From GWB1-38-13 sp964488535 (lineage in GTDB: Bacteria > Patescibacteriota > Microgenomatia > UBA8517), in contig CAZAUT010000010.1 of the NCBI GenBank assembly GCA_964488535.1, positions 1 to 42,173 on the forward strand: a stretch of DNA of 42,173 bases, given 5' to 3'. How positions within the stretch are numbered: position 1 is the stretch's first letter; each line of letters starts with the position of its first letter. Positions 24,690 to 31,670 of this stretch are shown here, in pieces. The notes beneath the pieces are model-generated. The model was given only the letters and a program-made list of their open reading frames with translations. It ran no database searches and was not told where the DNA came from. Both the position numbers and the translations under genes were made by a program.

Positions 24690-24784
24690 TAATATCGTAT
24701 TTATGTCTGAACGAATTTTTATACAACAAATTACTACCGGTATTTGTAGGAATCAGTAGTATTTATTTAATTCGTAGATATTTA
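24690..24784. repeat. TACTAC/ATTCGTAG word spacer
   Basis: Holds ACTACCGGTATTTGTAGG, CAGTAGTATTTATTTAATTC and GTAGATATTTATTACTT. These words are shared with the spacers at 9303 and 33626 and can pair with each other. No gene. Confidence 0.5.
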
Positions 24785-25054
24785 TTACTTTTCCAATCCC
24801 AACTGCTTAATGAGGTCTTTGAATCTGTCCTCACTATGTTTTTTAAGATAGTTCAATAGCCTTCTTCTTTTCGCTACCATGGATAAAAGCCCGCGTCTGG
24901 AATGGTTATCCTTCTTGTGTTCTTTTAAATGTTGCGCAAGTTTATTAATCTTATTCGTAAGAAGCGCGATTTGAACCTCCGGGGAGCCTGTGTCGCCTTT
25001 TTCTCTTGCGAACTGCTTAATGATGTCGTGTTTTTCGTCCTTTTTAAGTGCCAT
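24785..25054 (-). CDS. rpsO: 30S ribosomal protein S15
   Basis: S15 binds the central domain of 16S rRNA and is needed early in 30S assembly. The 89 residues match the family end to end: KKDEKHDIIKQFAREKGDTG, GSPEVQIALLTNKINKLAQH, and DNHSRRGLLSMVAKRRRLLN, with the ending LIKQLGLEK. Start MALKKDE at 25054. It is followed by pnp after a 96-bp repeat spacer. Its leader carries a small palindrome at 25112-25124 (TGGTA-TAT-TACCA), a possible operator-like element on either strand. Confidence 0.97.
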   Translation of the reverse strand: MALKKDEKHDIIKQFAREKGDTGSPEVQIALLTNKINKLAQHLKEHKKDNHSRRGLLSMVAKRRRLLNYLKKHSEDRFKDLIKQLGLEK

Positions 25055-25180
25055 AACCGTATTAGCGTAAGTAGATCGTATTCATTCGATAAACCTAGCT
25101 GTACTTGAGTTGGTATATTACCATACTATTTTCTCTTTCACAATCAACAAAATCGTTTTCTCAAAAGACATTAAGACATA

Positions 25181-25202
25181 AATACACCCTGCGGGTGTAC
25201 TT
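25181..25202 (+). repeat. Core hairpin of the 63-bp palindromic element (copy D)
   Basis: AATACACCCTGCGGGTGTAC is nearly the same as the TACACCCTACGGGTGTA core of the full copies. The outer arms are missing. It lies just after the stop of the DHH-like gene. A function as its terminator is unlikely because the T-rich part (TATTTATGT) is poor. Confidence 0.55.
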
Positions 25203-25212
25203 CTATATAACA

Positions 25213-26196
25213 TCAATCAAGCGAAGTGCCTCTAAAGACCTTTGGCTGGAGCCATTCATTCGGAGGATTTAAGACATCGTCATTATTGGGATTGCTCGGG
25301 TCTGACCGATCAGCAGTTTTATTATGTGAATCTTCGTTATCCTTTCCTGAAAAATCTGCGAAATCGGTTGGGGCGGTAATTACATCTTCTTCGTCTGCTG
25401 ATACGCCACCAGATGATCCTGCGTTTTCGTTCTGCATCCGGGGAATTGCTCCTTTTGGATATCTGTCCGCCGACAACCCCTGACCGGCATTCCGTTTTCC
25501 GCCAAGTCTTAATAGGGCACCGGTCACTTCAAATGTCTCAGCGGAAATGTTCCCGGTCTTATAATTGTCTGTAGCACTTTCAATTCCCATCAAAAGATTC
25601 GTTGCAGCATCAGCTGGAATTGCAAGCTGTGCTTCGTTAAGAAGGAAAAATGTCAACTCTGAGACGGATGCGAGTGGTTGTGCATAAGTGTAAACAATCC
25701 TTGAAGGGTCAACTGTCAAAGGCTGTGTTCCAACATGATACATCTTTGCCTTTTCATAACCTTTAGAATTAAGCTGCGGAAAATCAGCATCGGTCGTCCC
25801 TCCAAAGAAAATTATGGTGTCTGAAGCAACACCCTCATAGGATATTTGAACCTGCTCTTTTTTCGGGGCAATTATTCCCGATTTGGGAATTACTGTTAAC
25901 TTAAACTGATTGTCTATAATGTCATAGCTTACTCTTTCGATTCCGTTAGCGTCATAGTTGGAAAATCCGATAACGAGATTTTTATTACCCGAATCGGAAG
26001 ATACTTTGTCGATCCCAATAAGCCGGTTCATAGCAACAGTCATATCGGAACCGCCTACTATTGACACCGCTTTTATGTCTTTCAGAACCAGATATAAAGA
26101 CAAAGCCGATGAAACCTGGTCAAGATCTGGCTTGGAGGGAAGAAAAATACTGAGCGAATTTGAATTTTGGATTATCGATTTGAAAGAATTCTCCAT
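25213..26196 (-). CDS. DHH/NrnA-like protein without DHH signature
   Basis: The gene sits downstream of infB where the oligoribonuclease NrnA (DHH/DHHA1) is usual. Two weak echoes of that fold are visible. One is LPSKPDLDQVSSALSLYLVL (compare the HxxPDxDxxGSxxAL start). The other is LLMGIESATDNYKTGNISAE with the following TFEVTGALLRLGG (compare the G-I-xxDT-xxF block). The DHH triad itself and most metal ligands are absent. A long, low-complexity acidic tail starts at about residue 240. The start overlaps the infB stop by one base (TAATG), so they are coupled. I see the position and the two motifs; loss of nuclease activity is inference. Confidence 0.75.
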   Translation of the reverse strand: MENSFKSIIQNSNSLSIFLPSKPDLDQVSSALSLYLVLKDIKAVSIVGGSDMTVAMNRLIGIDKVSSDSGNKNLVIGFSNYDANGIERVSYDIIDNQFKLTVIPKSGIIAPKKEQVQISYEGVASDTIIFFGGTTDADFPQLNSKGYEKAKMYHVGTQPLTVDPSRIVYTYAQPLASVSELTFFLLNEAQLAIPADAATNLLMGIESATDNYKTGNISAETFEVTGALLRLGGKRNAGQGLSADRYPKGAIPRMQNENAGSSGGVSADEEDVITAPTDFADFSGKDNEDSHNKTADRSDPSNPNNDDVLNPPNEWLQPKVFRGTSLD

Positions 26197-27590
26197 TATC
26201 GGCTCGATATTAACACATCTCCTATAGTAAAATCAAGCTGGGGATGCATAATGAGGCCAAATTCCTCACCCTGCTTTGCTTCAGAAATGTCTTTTTTCTC
26301 TTTTTTCATTGATGTAATTTTTACATTTCCGATTACTTTTCCACCTCTTGTGAGTTTTAGCTGGTCTTCCTTCGCAATTTTTCCCTTAATAACTTTGCAG
26401 CCGGCTACTTTTTTATTTTCGTAAGGAAACGACGCAATGATTAACGCTTCACCAAAAATTTCCTCTTCAGCGTTTTTTAGAATCTCTTCAATCCTTTCAA
26501 AAAGCTTGTAAATAATGTTAAACGTTTCAATTTTAACCCCTTCGGTGTCTGCCAATCGAAAAATATTATTTGAGGCTTTTACTTCAAATGCAAATATTTT
26601 GCAGTTCTTTGCAGATTTTGCCGTAAAGACATCTGCTTCAATAATGTCGCCTACACCCGAAGCGATAACTCCGACGGAAGGAGGAATGTTTGACAAAATA
26701 GCCTCGAGACAACCGGAGGATTGTGCTTTAATAACCAGGTTCAACTTTACCTCGTGTGGGACATTGCCTGAAAATTCCTGTTTTTCACCGACCTTCATAA
26801 CAGACGTATCGGGAAATGAGCATATGACCGCGCCTACCGCCGGCATTTTTTCAAATCCCAAAACAAGACCGGGAAATCCGGGAGCAATTTCCCTGACCGG
26901 CTGTCCTGTATGGTCAAAAAGACCTCTTACTTTGGTCTCGATTGCATCCGAGTATATTTTTTGTCCCACACGCAACTTACCGTCACGAATAATAACCGAT
27001 GCCATACTGCCTCTTTGATCCTTTTTTGTCTCTACAACGAAGGCATCCAACTTACCCTCCTCGTCGGCACTCAAATCGTTCATGTCAGCCACAAGTGCTA
27101 TTATCTCTACCAACTCTTCCAGGCCTTCATTTTTTTTGGCTGAGACTTTAACATACGGAGTATTCCCCCCCCTGCCTTCAAAAGTAACTCCTTCCTTCTC
27201 AAGAGACAAAATTGCCATTTCCGTATCTGAACTCGGAAGGTCAATTTTTGTCAGACAAACAATAAAAGGCAGTTTTTCACTTTGAATTATCTCGAGTGCT
27301 TCCTTGGTCTGTGGTTTAACTCCATCATCAGCAGCCACAATTAAAACAGCAATGTCGCAAACATTGGCGCCCCTCGATCTCATTTGAGTGAATGCAGCGT
27401 GCCCTGGAGTGTCTATAAAAGTTATTACTCTTCCGTCTTTTGTGCCGACAACGGATGCTCCGATACTCTGTGTTATTCCTCCTGCTTCCTTTCCGGCAAC
27501 GTTAGATTTTCTCAAAGCATCAAGAAGTGTGGTTTTACCATGGTCTACGTGCCCCAAAATAGTGACGATAGGAGATCTTTGTTTCAACAT
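26196..27590 (-). CDS. infB: Translation initiation factor IF-2, minimal form
   Basis: IF-2 brings initiator tRNA to the 30S subunit and hydrolyses GTP on joining. The 464-residue product starts directly at the G domain: GHVDHGKTTLLDALR (G1, residues 13-27), ITQSIGAS (G2), DTPGHAAFTQMRSRG (G3), LTKIDL (G4) and VSAKK (G5). Domains 2, 3 and the fMet-tRNA-binding C-terminal domain follow (GLIMHPQLDFTIGDVL). The long N-terminal region of E. coli IF-2 is absent, as in other reduced genomes. It lies 35 bp 3' of nusA, and its stop overlaps the start of the DHH-like gene. Confidence 0.97.
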   Translation of the reverse strand: MLKQRSPIVTILGHVDHGKTTLLDALRKSNVAGKEAGGITQSIGASVVGTKDGRVITFIDTPGHAAFTQMRSRGANVCDIAVLIVAADDGVKPQTKEALEIIQSEKLPFIVCLTKIDLPSSDTEMAILSLEKEGVTFEGRGGNTPYVKVSAKKNEGLEELVEIIALVADMNDLSADEEGKLDAFVVETKKDQRGSMASVIIRDGKLRVGQKIYSDAIETKVRGLFDHTGQPVREIAPGFPGLVLGFEKMPAVGAVICSFPDTSVMKVGEKQEFSGNVPHEVKLNLVIKAQSSGCLEAILSNIPPSVGVIASGVGDIIEADVFTAKSAKNCKIFAFEVKASNNIFRLADTEGVKIETFNIIYKLFERIEEILKNAEEEIFGEALIIASFPYENKKVAGCKVIKGKIAKEDQLKLTRGGKVIGNVKITSMKKEKKDISEAKQGEEFGLIMHPQLDFTIGDVLISSR

Positions 27591-27625
27591 AAATTTTTAC
27601 CTTTCCAAAAACTGGTTTTCCCATT

Positions 27626-28828
27626 TTAGCTCTCAACAGTTTTTCCATTCTCATCCTTTTTTTTAGATTCTGTCTGCTCGCCTATCGCAGCTTCAGCGAA
27701 GGGGGGGTCTGTTCTCTCCGCCTTTTCTTCTTGCTCTGCCAATTCTACCTGCCCGTCCCGAGCGGAGTCGAAGGATTTCACTAATTCTTCCTTTTCTTCC
27801 TCTTGTTTCTTCTTGCCTTCCGCACTTTGCTTAATATCCACCTTCCAATTCGTTAATTTTGAAGCCAATCTGGCATTTTGCCCGTCGCGTCCGATAGCCA
27901 ACGACAATTGATCTTCCGGAGCCGTAACTTCTGCAACCATTTCTTTTTTCTTAAGTTTAACGGTCAAACCTTCCGCGGGGGAAAGAGCTGCTTTGATAAA
28001 TTCTTCCGGTTCGTCGTTATACATGACTATATCGACTCTTTCGCCACCAATCTCGTTCGTCACAGATTGCACTCGTACTCCTTTTTGGCCCACACAGGAG
28101 CCGACCGGATCCACACCCGACTGTCCCGAGGCAACGGCAATTTTCGTTCTCACGCCCGGCTCGCGGGCTATAGCTTTAATAATAACACTCCCCGAAGGTA
28201 TTTCCGGAACTTCTCTTTCGAAAACTTTTTGGACAAACTGTGAATCGGCCCGAGACAGTATGATCTGTTTCCCTTTAGGTGTTTCGATTATATCTTTCAA
28301 TAAAAACGACATCCTCTGATTTGCATCAAGTCTTTCGTTTGGTATACGCTCCAAAGAAGGCATGATCCCTTCCGTTTTTCCGAGGTCAACACGAACGTCG
28401 CTTCCTTCAAATCGAAGTATCATTCCCGAAACCAGTGATCCGACTTTGCCCGTGTATTCACCCATAATGGCCCCTTTTTCGGCTTCCCTGATCTTTTGAT
28501 GAATAACCTGTTTTGCCGTCTGTGCAGCAATTCTCCCAAATCCGGGCGGAGTAACGTCCTTTTTCTCAACACCTGATGCGTCGGGGACATTTCCTTCTTC
28601 GTCCGGTTCGATATGGTCCCAGGCAAGAATTTTTGCCTCGCCGTTGGAGGAGTTTAAAATAACTTCATAATCAAAAAGTTCCGGATCGCTGCCTGCGTCT
28701 TTAGCATCTTTCTTGTAAGCAGCAACAATTGCCTGCTTGATTGTCTCCAATATAACCTCGGGGTCAAGCCCCCTTTCCATCGCAATGGCTTTTAGTGCCT
28801 GCGCAAATTCTGTTCTTGGTGTTTGCAT
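27626..28828 (-). CDS. nusA: Transcription termination/antitermination factor NusA
   Basis: NusA binds RNA polymerase and modulates pausing. I place the start at ATG 28828 (MQTPRTEFAQALKAIAMERG), because the preceding codons to 28894 lie inside a repeat. The N-terminal polymerase-binding domain, S1 domain (GKVGSLVSGMILRFEGSDVR), KH1 (RTKIAVASGQSGVDPVGSCV) and KH2 (LSLAIGRDGQNARLASKLTN) are all there. The C-terminal repeats of E. coli NusA are missing. In their place stands a charged tail with two segments that look like dispersed genomic repeats translated in frame: KSFDSARDGQVELAE and ERTDPPFAEAAIGEQ, the latter over a run of seven C. A probable attenuator precedes the gene (see leader entries). 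Confidence 0.95.
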   Translation of the reverse strand: MQTPRTEFAQALKAIAMERGLDPEVILETIKQAIVAAYKKDAKDAGSDPELFDYEVILNSSNGEAKILAWDHIEPDEEGNVPDASGVEKKDVTPPGFGRIAAQTAKQVIHQKIREAEKGAIMGEYTGKVGSLVSGMILRFEGSDVRVDLGKTEGIMPSLERIPNERLDANQRMSFLLKDIIETPKGKQIILSRADSQFVQKVFEREVPEIPSGSVIIKAIAREPGVRTKIAVASGQSGVDPVGSCVGQKGVRVQSVTNEIGGERVDIVMYNDEPEEFIKAALSPAEGLTVKLKKKEMVAEVTAPEDQLSLAIGRDGQNARLASKLTNWKVDIKQSAEGKKKQEEEKEELVKSFDSARDGQVELAEQEEKAERTDPPFAEAAIGEQTESKKKDENGKTVES

Positions 28829-28833
28829 AGTCA

Positions 28834-28926
28834 GAGTGAAAGAGTGGAAGAGCGGGAGAGTGGAAGTCCTACTTTGTGAAGTTTTTGTCTTCACTTATAC
28901 TCTTCTACTCTTTTACTCTTCTACTC
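28834..28926. repeat. AAGAGT-word hairpin repeat in nusA leader
   Basis: Left arm AGAGTGAAAGAGTGGAAGAG and right arm CTCTTCTACTCTTTTACTCT face each other, with an inner stem GTGAAG/CTTCAC. The RNA would fold into one long imperfect hairpin ending just before the nusA ATG. Related repeats sit in the leaders of dnaJ (30385-30457) and hrcA (34983-35085). Confidence 0.65.
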
Positions 28927-28971
28927 TGTTTTAACAAAAACGGTGGGCATCTCTCCCACCAAGCCTTGCAT
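28921..28971 (-). CDS. Candidate nusA leader peptide (16 residues)
   Basis: A small frame begins with ATG 28971, five bases after a good GGAG. It reads MQGLVGEMPTVFVKTE and ends with TAG at 28921. Its codons run across the terminator-like hairpin at 28942-28960. That is the layout of translation-controlled attenuation. I see the layout only; whether the peptide is made is unknown. Confidence 0.4.
   Translation of the reverse strand: MQGLVGEMPTVFVKTE
28935..28960 (-). terminator. Attenuator-like hairpin before nusA
   Basis: On the minus strand GGTGGG - 7 bases - CCCACC is followed by GTTTTTGTT. It lies only about 25 bases after the predicted transcription start of nusA-infB. It would stop most transcripts unless it is bypassed. 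Confidence 0.65.
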
Positions 28972-28988
28972 CTTATCTCCAACTTTGT

Positions 28989-29017
28989 AGTTTACTAAAG
29001 AACAAGATAATAGTCAA
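28989..29017 (-). promoter_or_regulatory. nusA-infB promoter
   Basis: TTGACT (29012-29017), 17 bp, TAAACT (28989-28994) on the minus strand, upstream of the leader peptide. It is a good sigma-70-type match and lies back-to-back with the start of the rightward repeat gene at 29075. Confidence 0.65.
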
Positions 29018-29061
29018 TAAAATTAAGATTGGCTTCAACAGCATTTTTTAATAACTATAAG

Positions 29062-29071
29062 CGGTATACCG
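29062..29071. promoter_or_regulatory. Palindrome next to the repeat-protein start
   Basis: CGGTATACCG is a perfect 10-bp palindrome just before ATG 29075. It could be an operator or part of the leader. Short palindromes of this length also occur by chance. Confidence 0.25.
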
Positions 29072-29074
29072 TTT

Positions 29075-29473
29075 ATGCCGGTAGAACTAGATGAAATTGC
29101 CGAAATTAGTAAGCGTCTGCAAATAAGTGCACAAAGAAATACTGCACACAACGCATGGCTCAATGGGGAGGGTAAATTAACAAAAACAGAAAAAAAGCTG
29201 GTTCGAAGGTTTGGCGGAGAGTCTGCCGAAATTTATAAAAGGCTGGCATTGCAAGCTCACAGAAAAACCCTTCTTCAGGATTGGTTGAGTGGGGAAGGTG
29301 TATTAACGAAAGAAGAGGAAAAGATTGTCGCGCATTTTGGTGGAGGAAATGCTGAATATTACAAAAACAAGGCTATAGAAATTCACAGACGTATGCTTTT
29401 AGATAAGTGGCTTGGTGGACGAGAAGATCTGACCAAAGAAGAAACAAAGTCGGTTAAGCGTTTTAGCTTGTAA
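29075..29473 (+). CDS. Protein of three exact 42-residue repeats
   Basis: The 132-residue product is almost only three tandem units: residues 9-50, 51-92 and 93-130. Each unit starts with AEI/AEY, runs through KRLxxxAxRxxxxxxWLxGE, then LTKxExKxVxxFGG. All are 42 residues from A to A (126 bp), the third lacking its last few residues. The units are rich in helix and carry a conserved tryptophan (WLNG, WLSG, WLGG) and basic residues. I do not recognise the unit. It looks like a new small helical repeat that may bind a nucleic acid or peptide. It converges with dnaJ (4-bp gap) and stands on the strand opposite to the housekeeping genes. Confidence 0.75.
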   Translation: MPVELDEIAEISKRLQISAQRNTAHNAWLNGEGKLTKTEKKLVRRFGGESAEIYKRLALQAHRKTLLQDWLSGEGVLTKEEEKIVAHFGGGNAEYYKNKAIEIHRRMLLDKWLGGREDLTKEETKSVKRFSL

Positions 29474-29477
29474 AGAA

Positions 29478-30383
29478 TTACAATCCTTCTTTTTTCAAGT
29501 CATTCACTAAATCTCTTTGTTCGCGTGTTAACCGGTCCGGAACGGAAATATTTAATCGAACATATTCATCACCTTTTCCGCGAGAGTGAATCGATTGCAC
29601 TCCCTTACCACGAAGGCGAACCATTGTACCGGATTGGGTACCCGGACGAATTTTGATTTTTACCAACCCGTCAACCGTCGGAACATCAATAGCTCCCCCA
29701 AGTAAAGCCATCGAAAATGGAATTTCCATCTTGATATAAATGTCGCTTCCGTCTCTTTCAAACAATTCATGGGGCTTAACGTTTATTGACAGAATAAAAT
29801 CGTCAAATTTTATTCTTTGGCCCTCATCTACTCCTGCAGGGATTTTAATCTTCCTTCTTTTTCCATTAATCTCAACATCTTTTTCTGCACCATTTACCGC
29901 ATCCATAAATTCAATCGCAATTGAGTATCTTGGAATCTGTCTTGCACGAGCGGAGCGGGCTCCGAATGGTGTCCCGCCACCAAAAAAGCTTTCAAAAATG
30001 TCAAAAGGGTCGCCGAAGTCATAATTTGAAAAGGGCGATCCGCCTCCACCTGAAGTTGAATATGTATAGGTAAAAGGACCCCATTGTCCTGCCTGTCCTC
30101 CCGCAAAAGGATTTCCTCCACCCGCTTTTCCAAATCCTCCACCCGGTTCAAAGGCCTGATGTCCGAATTGGTCGTACGCCGAACGTTTTTGGGTATCTGA
30201 CAAAACCTGATAGGCTTCGTTAATTTCTTTAAATTTCTTTTCGGCAATTTCTTTTTCGGAACCGCTATGTTTATCGGGATGCCATTCAAGAGCCTGTTTT
30301 CTGTAAGCACGCTTGATCTCATCCGCCGATGCGGACTTGGTAACACCCAAGATATCGTAGTAGTCGGTTTTTCCGTTAGGCAT
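29478..30383 (-). CDS. dnaJ: DnaJ-family co-chaperone without zinc-finger domain
   Basis: The co-chaperone stimulates DnaK's ATPase and delivers substrates. The J domain is complete (DYYDILGVTKSASADEIKRA, HPD at residues 35-37). A Gly/Phe-rich linker follows (GGGFGKAGGGNPFAGG to FGGGTPFGARSA). Then comes the C-terminal beta-sandwich pair (RGKGVQSIHSRGKGDEYVRL). None of the four CxxCxGxG zinc-binding repeats of type-I DnaJ is present, so this is a type-II (CbpA-like) protein of 301 residues. It lies apart from hrcA-grpE-dnaK but has its own CIRCE operator (30461-30487) and promoter, so HrcA should also control it. Confidence 0.93.
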   Translation of the reverse strand: MPNGKTDYYDILGVTKSASADEIKRAYRKQALEWHPDKHSGSEKEIAEKKFKEINEAYQVLSDTQKRSAYDQFGHQAFEPGGGFGKAGGGNPFAGGQAGQWGPFTYTYSTSGGGGSPFSNYDFGDPFDIFESFFGGGTPFGARSARARQIPRYSIAIEFMDAVNGAEKDVEINGKRRKIKIPAGVDEGQRIKFDDFILSINVKPHELFERDGSDIYIKMEIPFSMALLGGAIDVPTVDGLVKIKIRPGTQSGTMVRLRGKGVQSIHSRGKGDEYVRLNISVPDRLTREQRDLVNDLKKEGL

Positions 30384-30384
30384 A

Positions 30385-30457
30385 GAAAATAGAGTAAAAG
30401 AGCAGGAGAGCGGGAGTAACTGACTTTTACTCTTCTACTCTTCCACTCTTTCACTCT
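30385..30457. repeat. AAGAGT-word hairpin repeat in dnaJ leader
   Basis: AGAGTAAAAGAGCAGGAGAG and GCGGGAGTAACTGACTTTTACTC lead to CTTCTACTCTTCCACTC and TTTCACTCT. The arms pair imperfectly, as in the nusA and hrcA leaders. It fills the space between the CIRCE element and the dnaJ ATG. Confidence 0.65.
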
Positions 30458-30460
30458 AAT

Positions 30461-30487
30461 TTAGCATTCAGAATATTCAAGTGCTAA
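30461..30487. promoter_or_regulatory. CIRCE operator of dnaJ
   Basis: TTAGCATTC - 9 bp - AAGTGCTAA, compared with the consensus TTAGCACTC-N9-GAGTGCTAA. Two mismatches, correct spacing. It lies 78 bp before the dnaJ ATG, and the likely -10 box overlaps its right end. Confidence 0.85.
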
Positions 30488-30492
30488 TTATA
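30487..30492 (-). promoter_or_regulatory. dnaJ -10 box
   Basis: TATAAT on the minus strand, touching the CIRCE. No good -35 with 16-18 bp spacing is seen. Position fits repression by HrcA bound at CIRCE. Confidence 0.5.
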
Positions 30493-30589
30493 TACTTGAT
30501 CAAATCGAGTTTCCACAATCATATAATAAAACAGAACAGCCAAAATCCATTCCAGATGAAGGTCTTTTATGGAAATATAAAACACGAAG

Positions 30590-30817
30590 TTACCCCACCA
30601 CTTCCCCTTCTTCAACCCGTTCGGCAGGCTCAGGATCTTTGGCTCGTTCGACATTCTCAGGGCCATTGGCTTTTTCATCCAGACCAGAAGCGCCTTTCGT
30701 TGCTCCTATTTCGTCATAAAAACCGATTAATATTGCATCTAATTCCGATGGAGATTTTTTTCTTAAAACATGTCTCTCTGCTTTTTTAGGTTGTGATAAT
30801 GTAAGTTTTTCTCCCAT
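30590..30817 (-). CDS. Small hypothetical protein with dispersed-repeat tail
   Basis: The 75-residue frame lies in the 1.3-kb gap between dnaK and dnaJ. It has an AGGGAT close to its ATG. The first 38 residues (GEKLTLSQPKKAERHVLRKK, SPSELDAILIGFYDEIGA) look like a real protein. The rest (GPENVERAKDPEPAERVEEG) resembles the translation of a repeat found in many genomes. The last ten residues, ERVEEGEVVG, nearly equal the end of DnaK (ERVEEGEVVE). The frame overlaps another short reading frame at its start. Family unknown, confidence low. Confidence 0.4.
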   Translation of the reverse strand: MGEKLTLSQPKKAERHVLRKKSPSELDAILIGFYDEIGATKGASGLDEKANGPENVERAKDPEPAERVEEGEVVG

Positions 30818-31028
30818 AAATCCCTAAAAATATATTCATAAACATGCATCGTTCCAGGCGGTTGATACTTAAATTTTCCGACTAAATCCCTCACCGTAAA
30901 TATGCCATAAATATACCATCCAATTCTAATAATACAATATCCTTAAACTAAGGATAACACATAACCACTACAGAAATAATTAGTGTATTGGTTAATTATG
31001 AAATTACTGATAACATCGTTTCAATATA
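30818..31028. other. AT-rich gap
   Basis: No convincing gene. On the minus strand a short frame without ATG reads VRDLVGKFKYQPPGTMHVYE and overlaps the start of the 75-residue gene. It could be a remnant. AAACTAAGGATAACACATAA and neighbouring AT-rich words lie near 30950. A likely promoter for the gene at 31029 cannot be named. Confidence 0.3.
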
Positions 31029-31484
31029 ATGAGAATGGAGTTGTGTACTCACCACATAGGTTGGCATAAATACTATCTTAAAAGAAAAGCCAAAAATCCA
31101 AGTCTTGTTTTGAGAAGTGAGATTTTTCGTATTCTTTACCCGCAATATTTTATAGGTACATTGGAAGAACAAAAAAATTATTTTTTATCGCACTCCCGCG
31201 CGTGTCTCGCGGTCAGACGAAACAGTTACGAAGACATTGGTGAAAACAAACCGGACATCATCTGTAACGCGTGCCTTAACCTGGAGTGCAAATTATCAGC
31301 AGCTTCAAGGGAATTACTCCCGTATTGGCAAGAACGTTTTGAGATACTTCAAATAATCTTGGCGGAAATAAACAGGACAAGTTACAGTTTGACAAATAAA
31401 GAGGGATTGAAAAAAATAAATTTGTACGCAAGTGCCAGAGCCCACAAACTCTTGTCAAAAGCCATTACCACTTCGTTGGGTTAA
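31029..31484 (+). CDS. Hypothetical cysteine/histidine-rich protein
   Basis: The 151-residue product has two possible metal-binding clusters: ELCTHHIGWHKYY near the start (one Cys, three His) and DIICNACLNLEC around residues 77-88 (three Cys in CxxCxxxxC spacing). The remainder is helical and basic. No membrane helix. I do not recognise the family; a zinc- or iron-binding role is a guess from the residues. It runs opposite to the surrounding heat-shock genes. Its last 30 bases overlap the end of an open minus-strand frame (next entry). Confidence 0.6.
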   Translation: MRMELCTHHIGWHKYYLKRKAKNPSLVLRSEIFRILYPQYFIGTLEEQKNYFLSHSRACLAVRRNSYEDIGENKPDIICNACLNLECKLSAASRELLPYWQERFEILQIILAEINRTSYSLTNKEGLKKINLYASARAHKLLSKAITTSLG

Positions 31485-31670
31485 TACTTTCCTTACTTCT
31501 CTTACAATTCTCTCGCCGACGGTTAATAAATGATCGGGGTAATATTTCTTTATAATCTGGGCAGGAGTCGCTTGAATCTCGCCTTTAACCCACGACTTTA
31601 CCGCATCGGAAAACAGTATGTTTTGTGAATTTTCCCCACAAATAACTGCTTTTGAGGTTAATTCTGTTAT
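31455..31670 (-). pseudogene. Open frame after dnaK without ATG
   Basis: Directly after dnaK a frame of about 70 codons runs to TGA at 31455. It reads ELTSKAVICGENSQNILFSD, then AVKSWVKGEIQATPAQIIKK, YYPDHLLTVGERIVREVRKV and LTQRSGNGF, which looks like protein. It has no ATG, GTG or TTG start. Two ATA codons overlap the dnaK stop (GAATAATAACAG), and a GGAGAGG lies just before them. It could be a coupled gene with a rare start, or the tail of a gene whose beginning has been lost. Family not recognised. Confidence 0.35.

Noticed and set aside
25181..25202. Hairpin after the DHH-like gene as a terminator
   Set aside because: There is no real T-run on the minus strand, and the sequence matches the repeat core, so it is listed as copy D.
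28357..28656. Alternative frame inside nusA
   Set aside because: Conserved NusA S1 domain explains this stretch.
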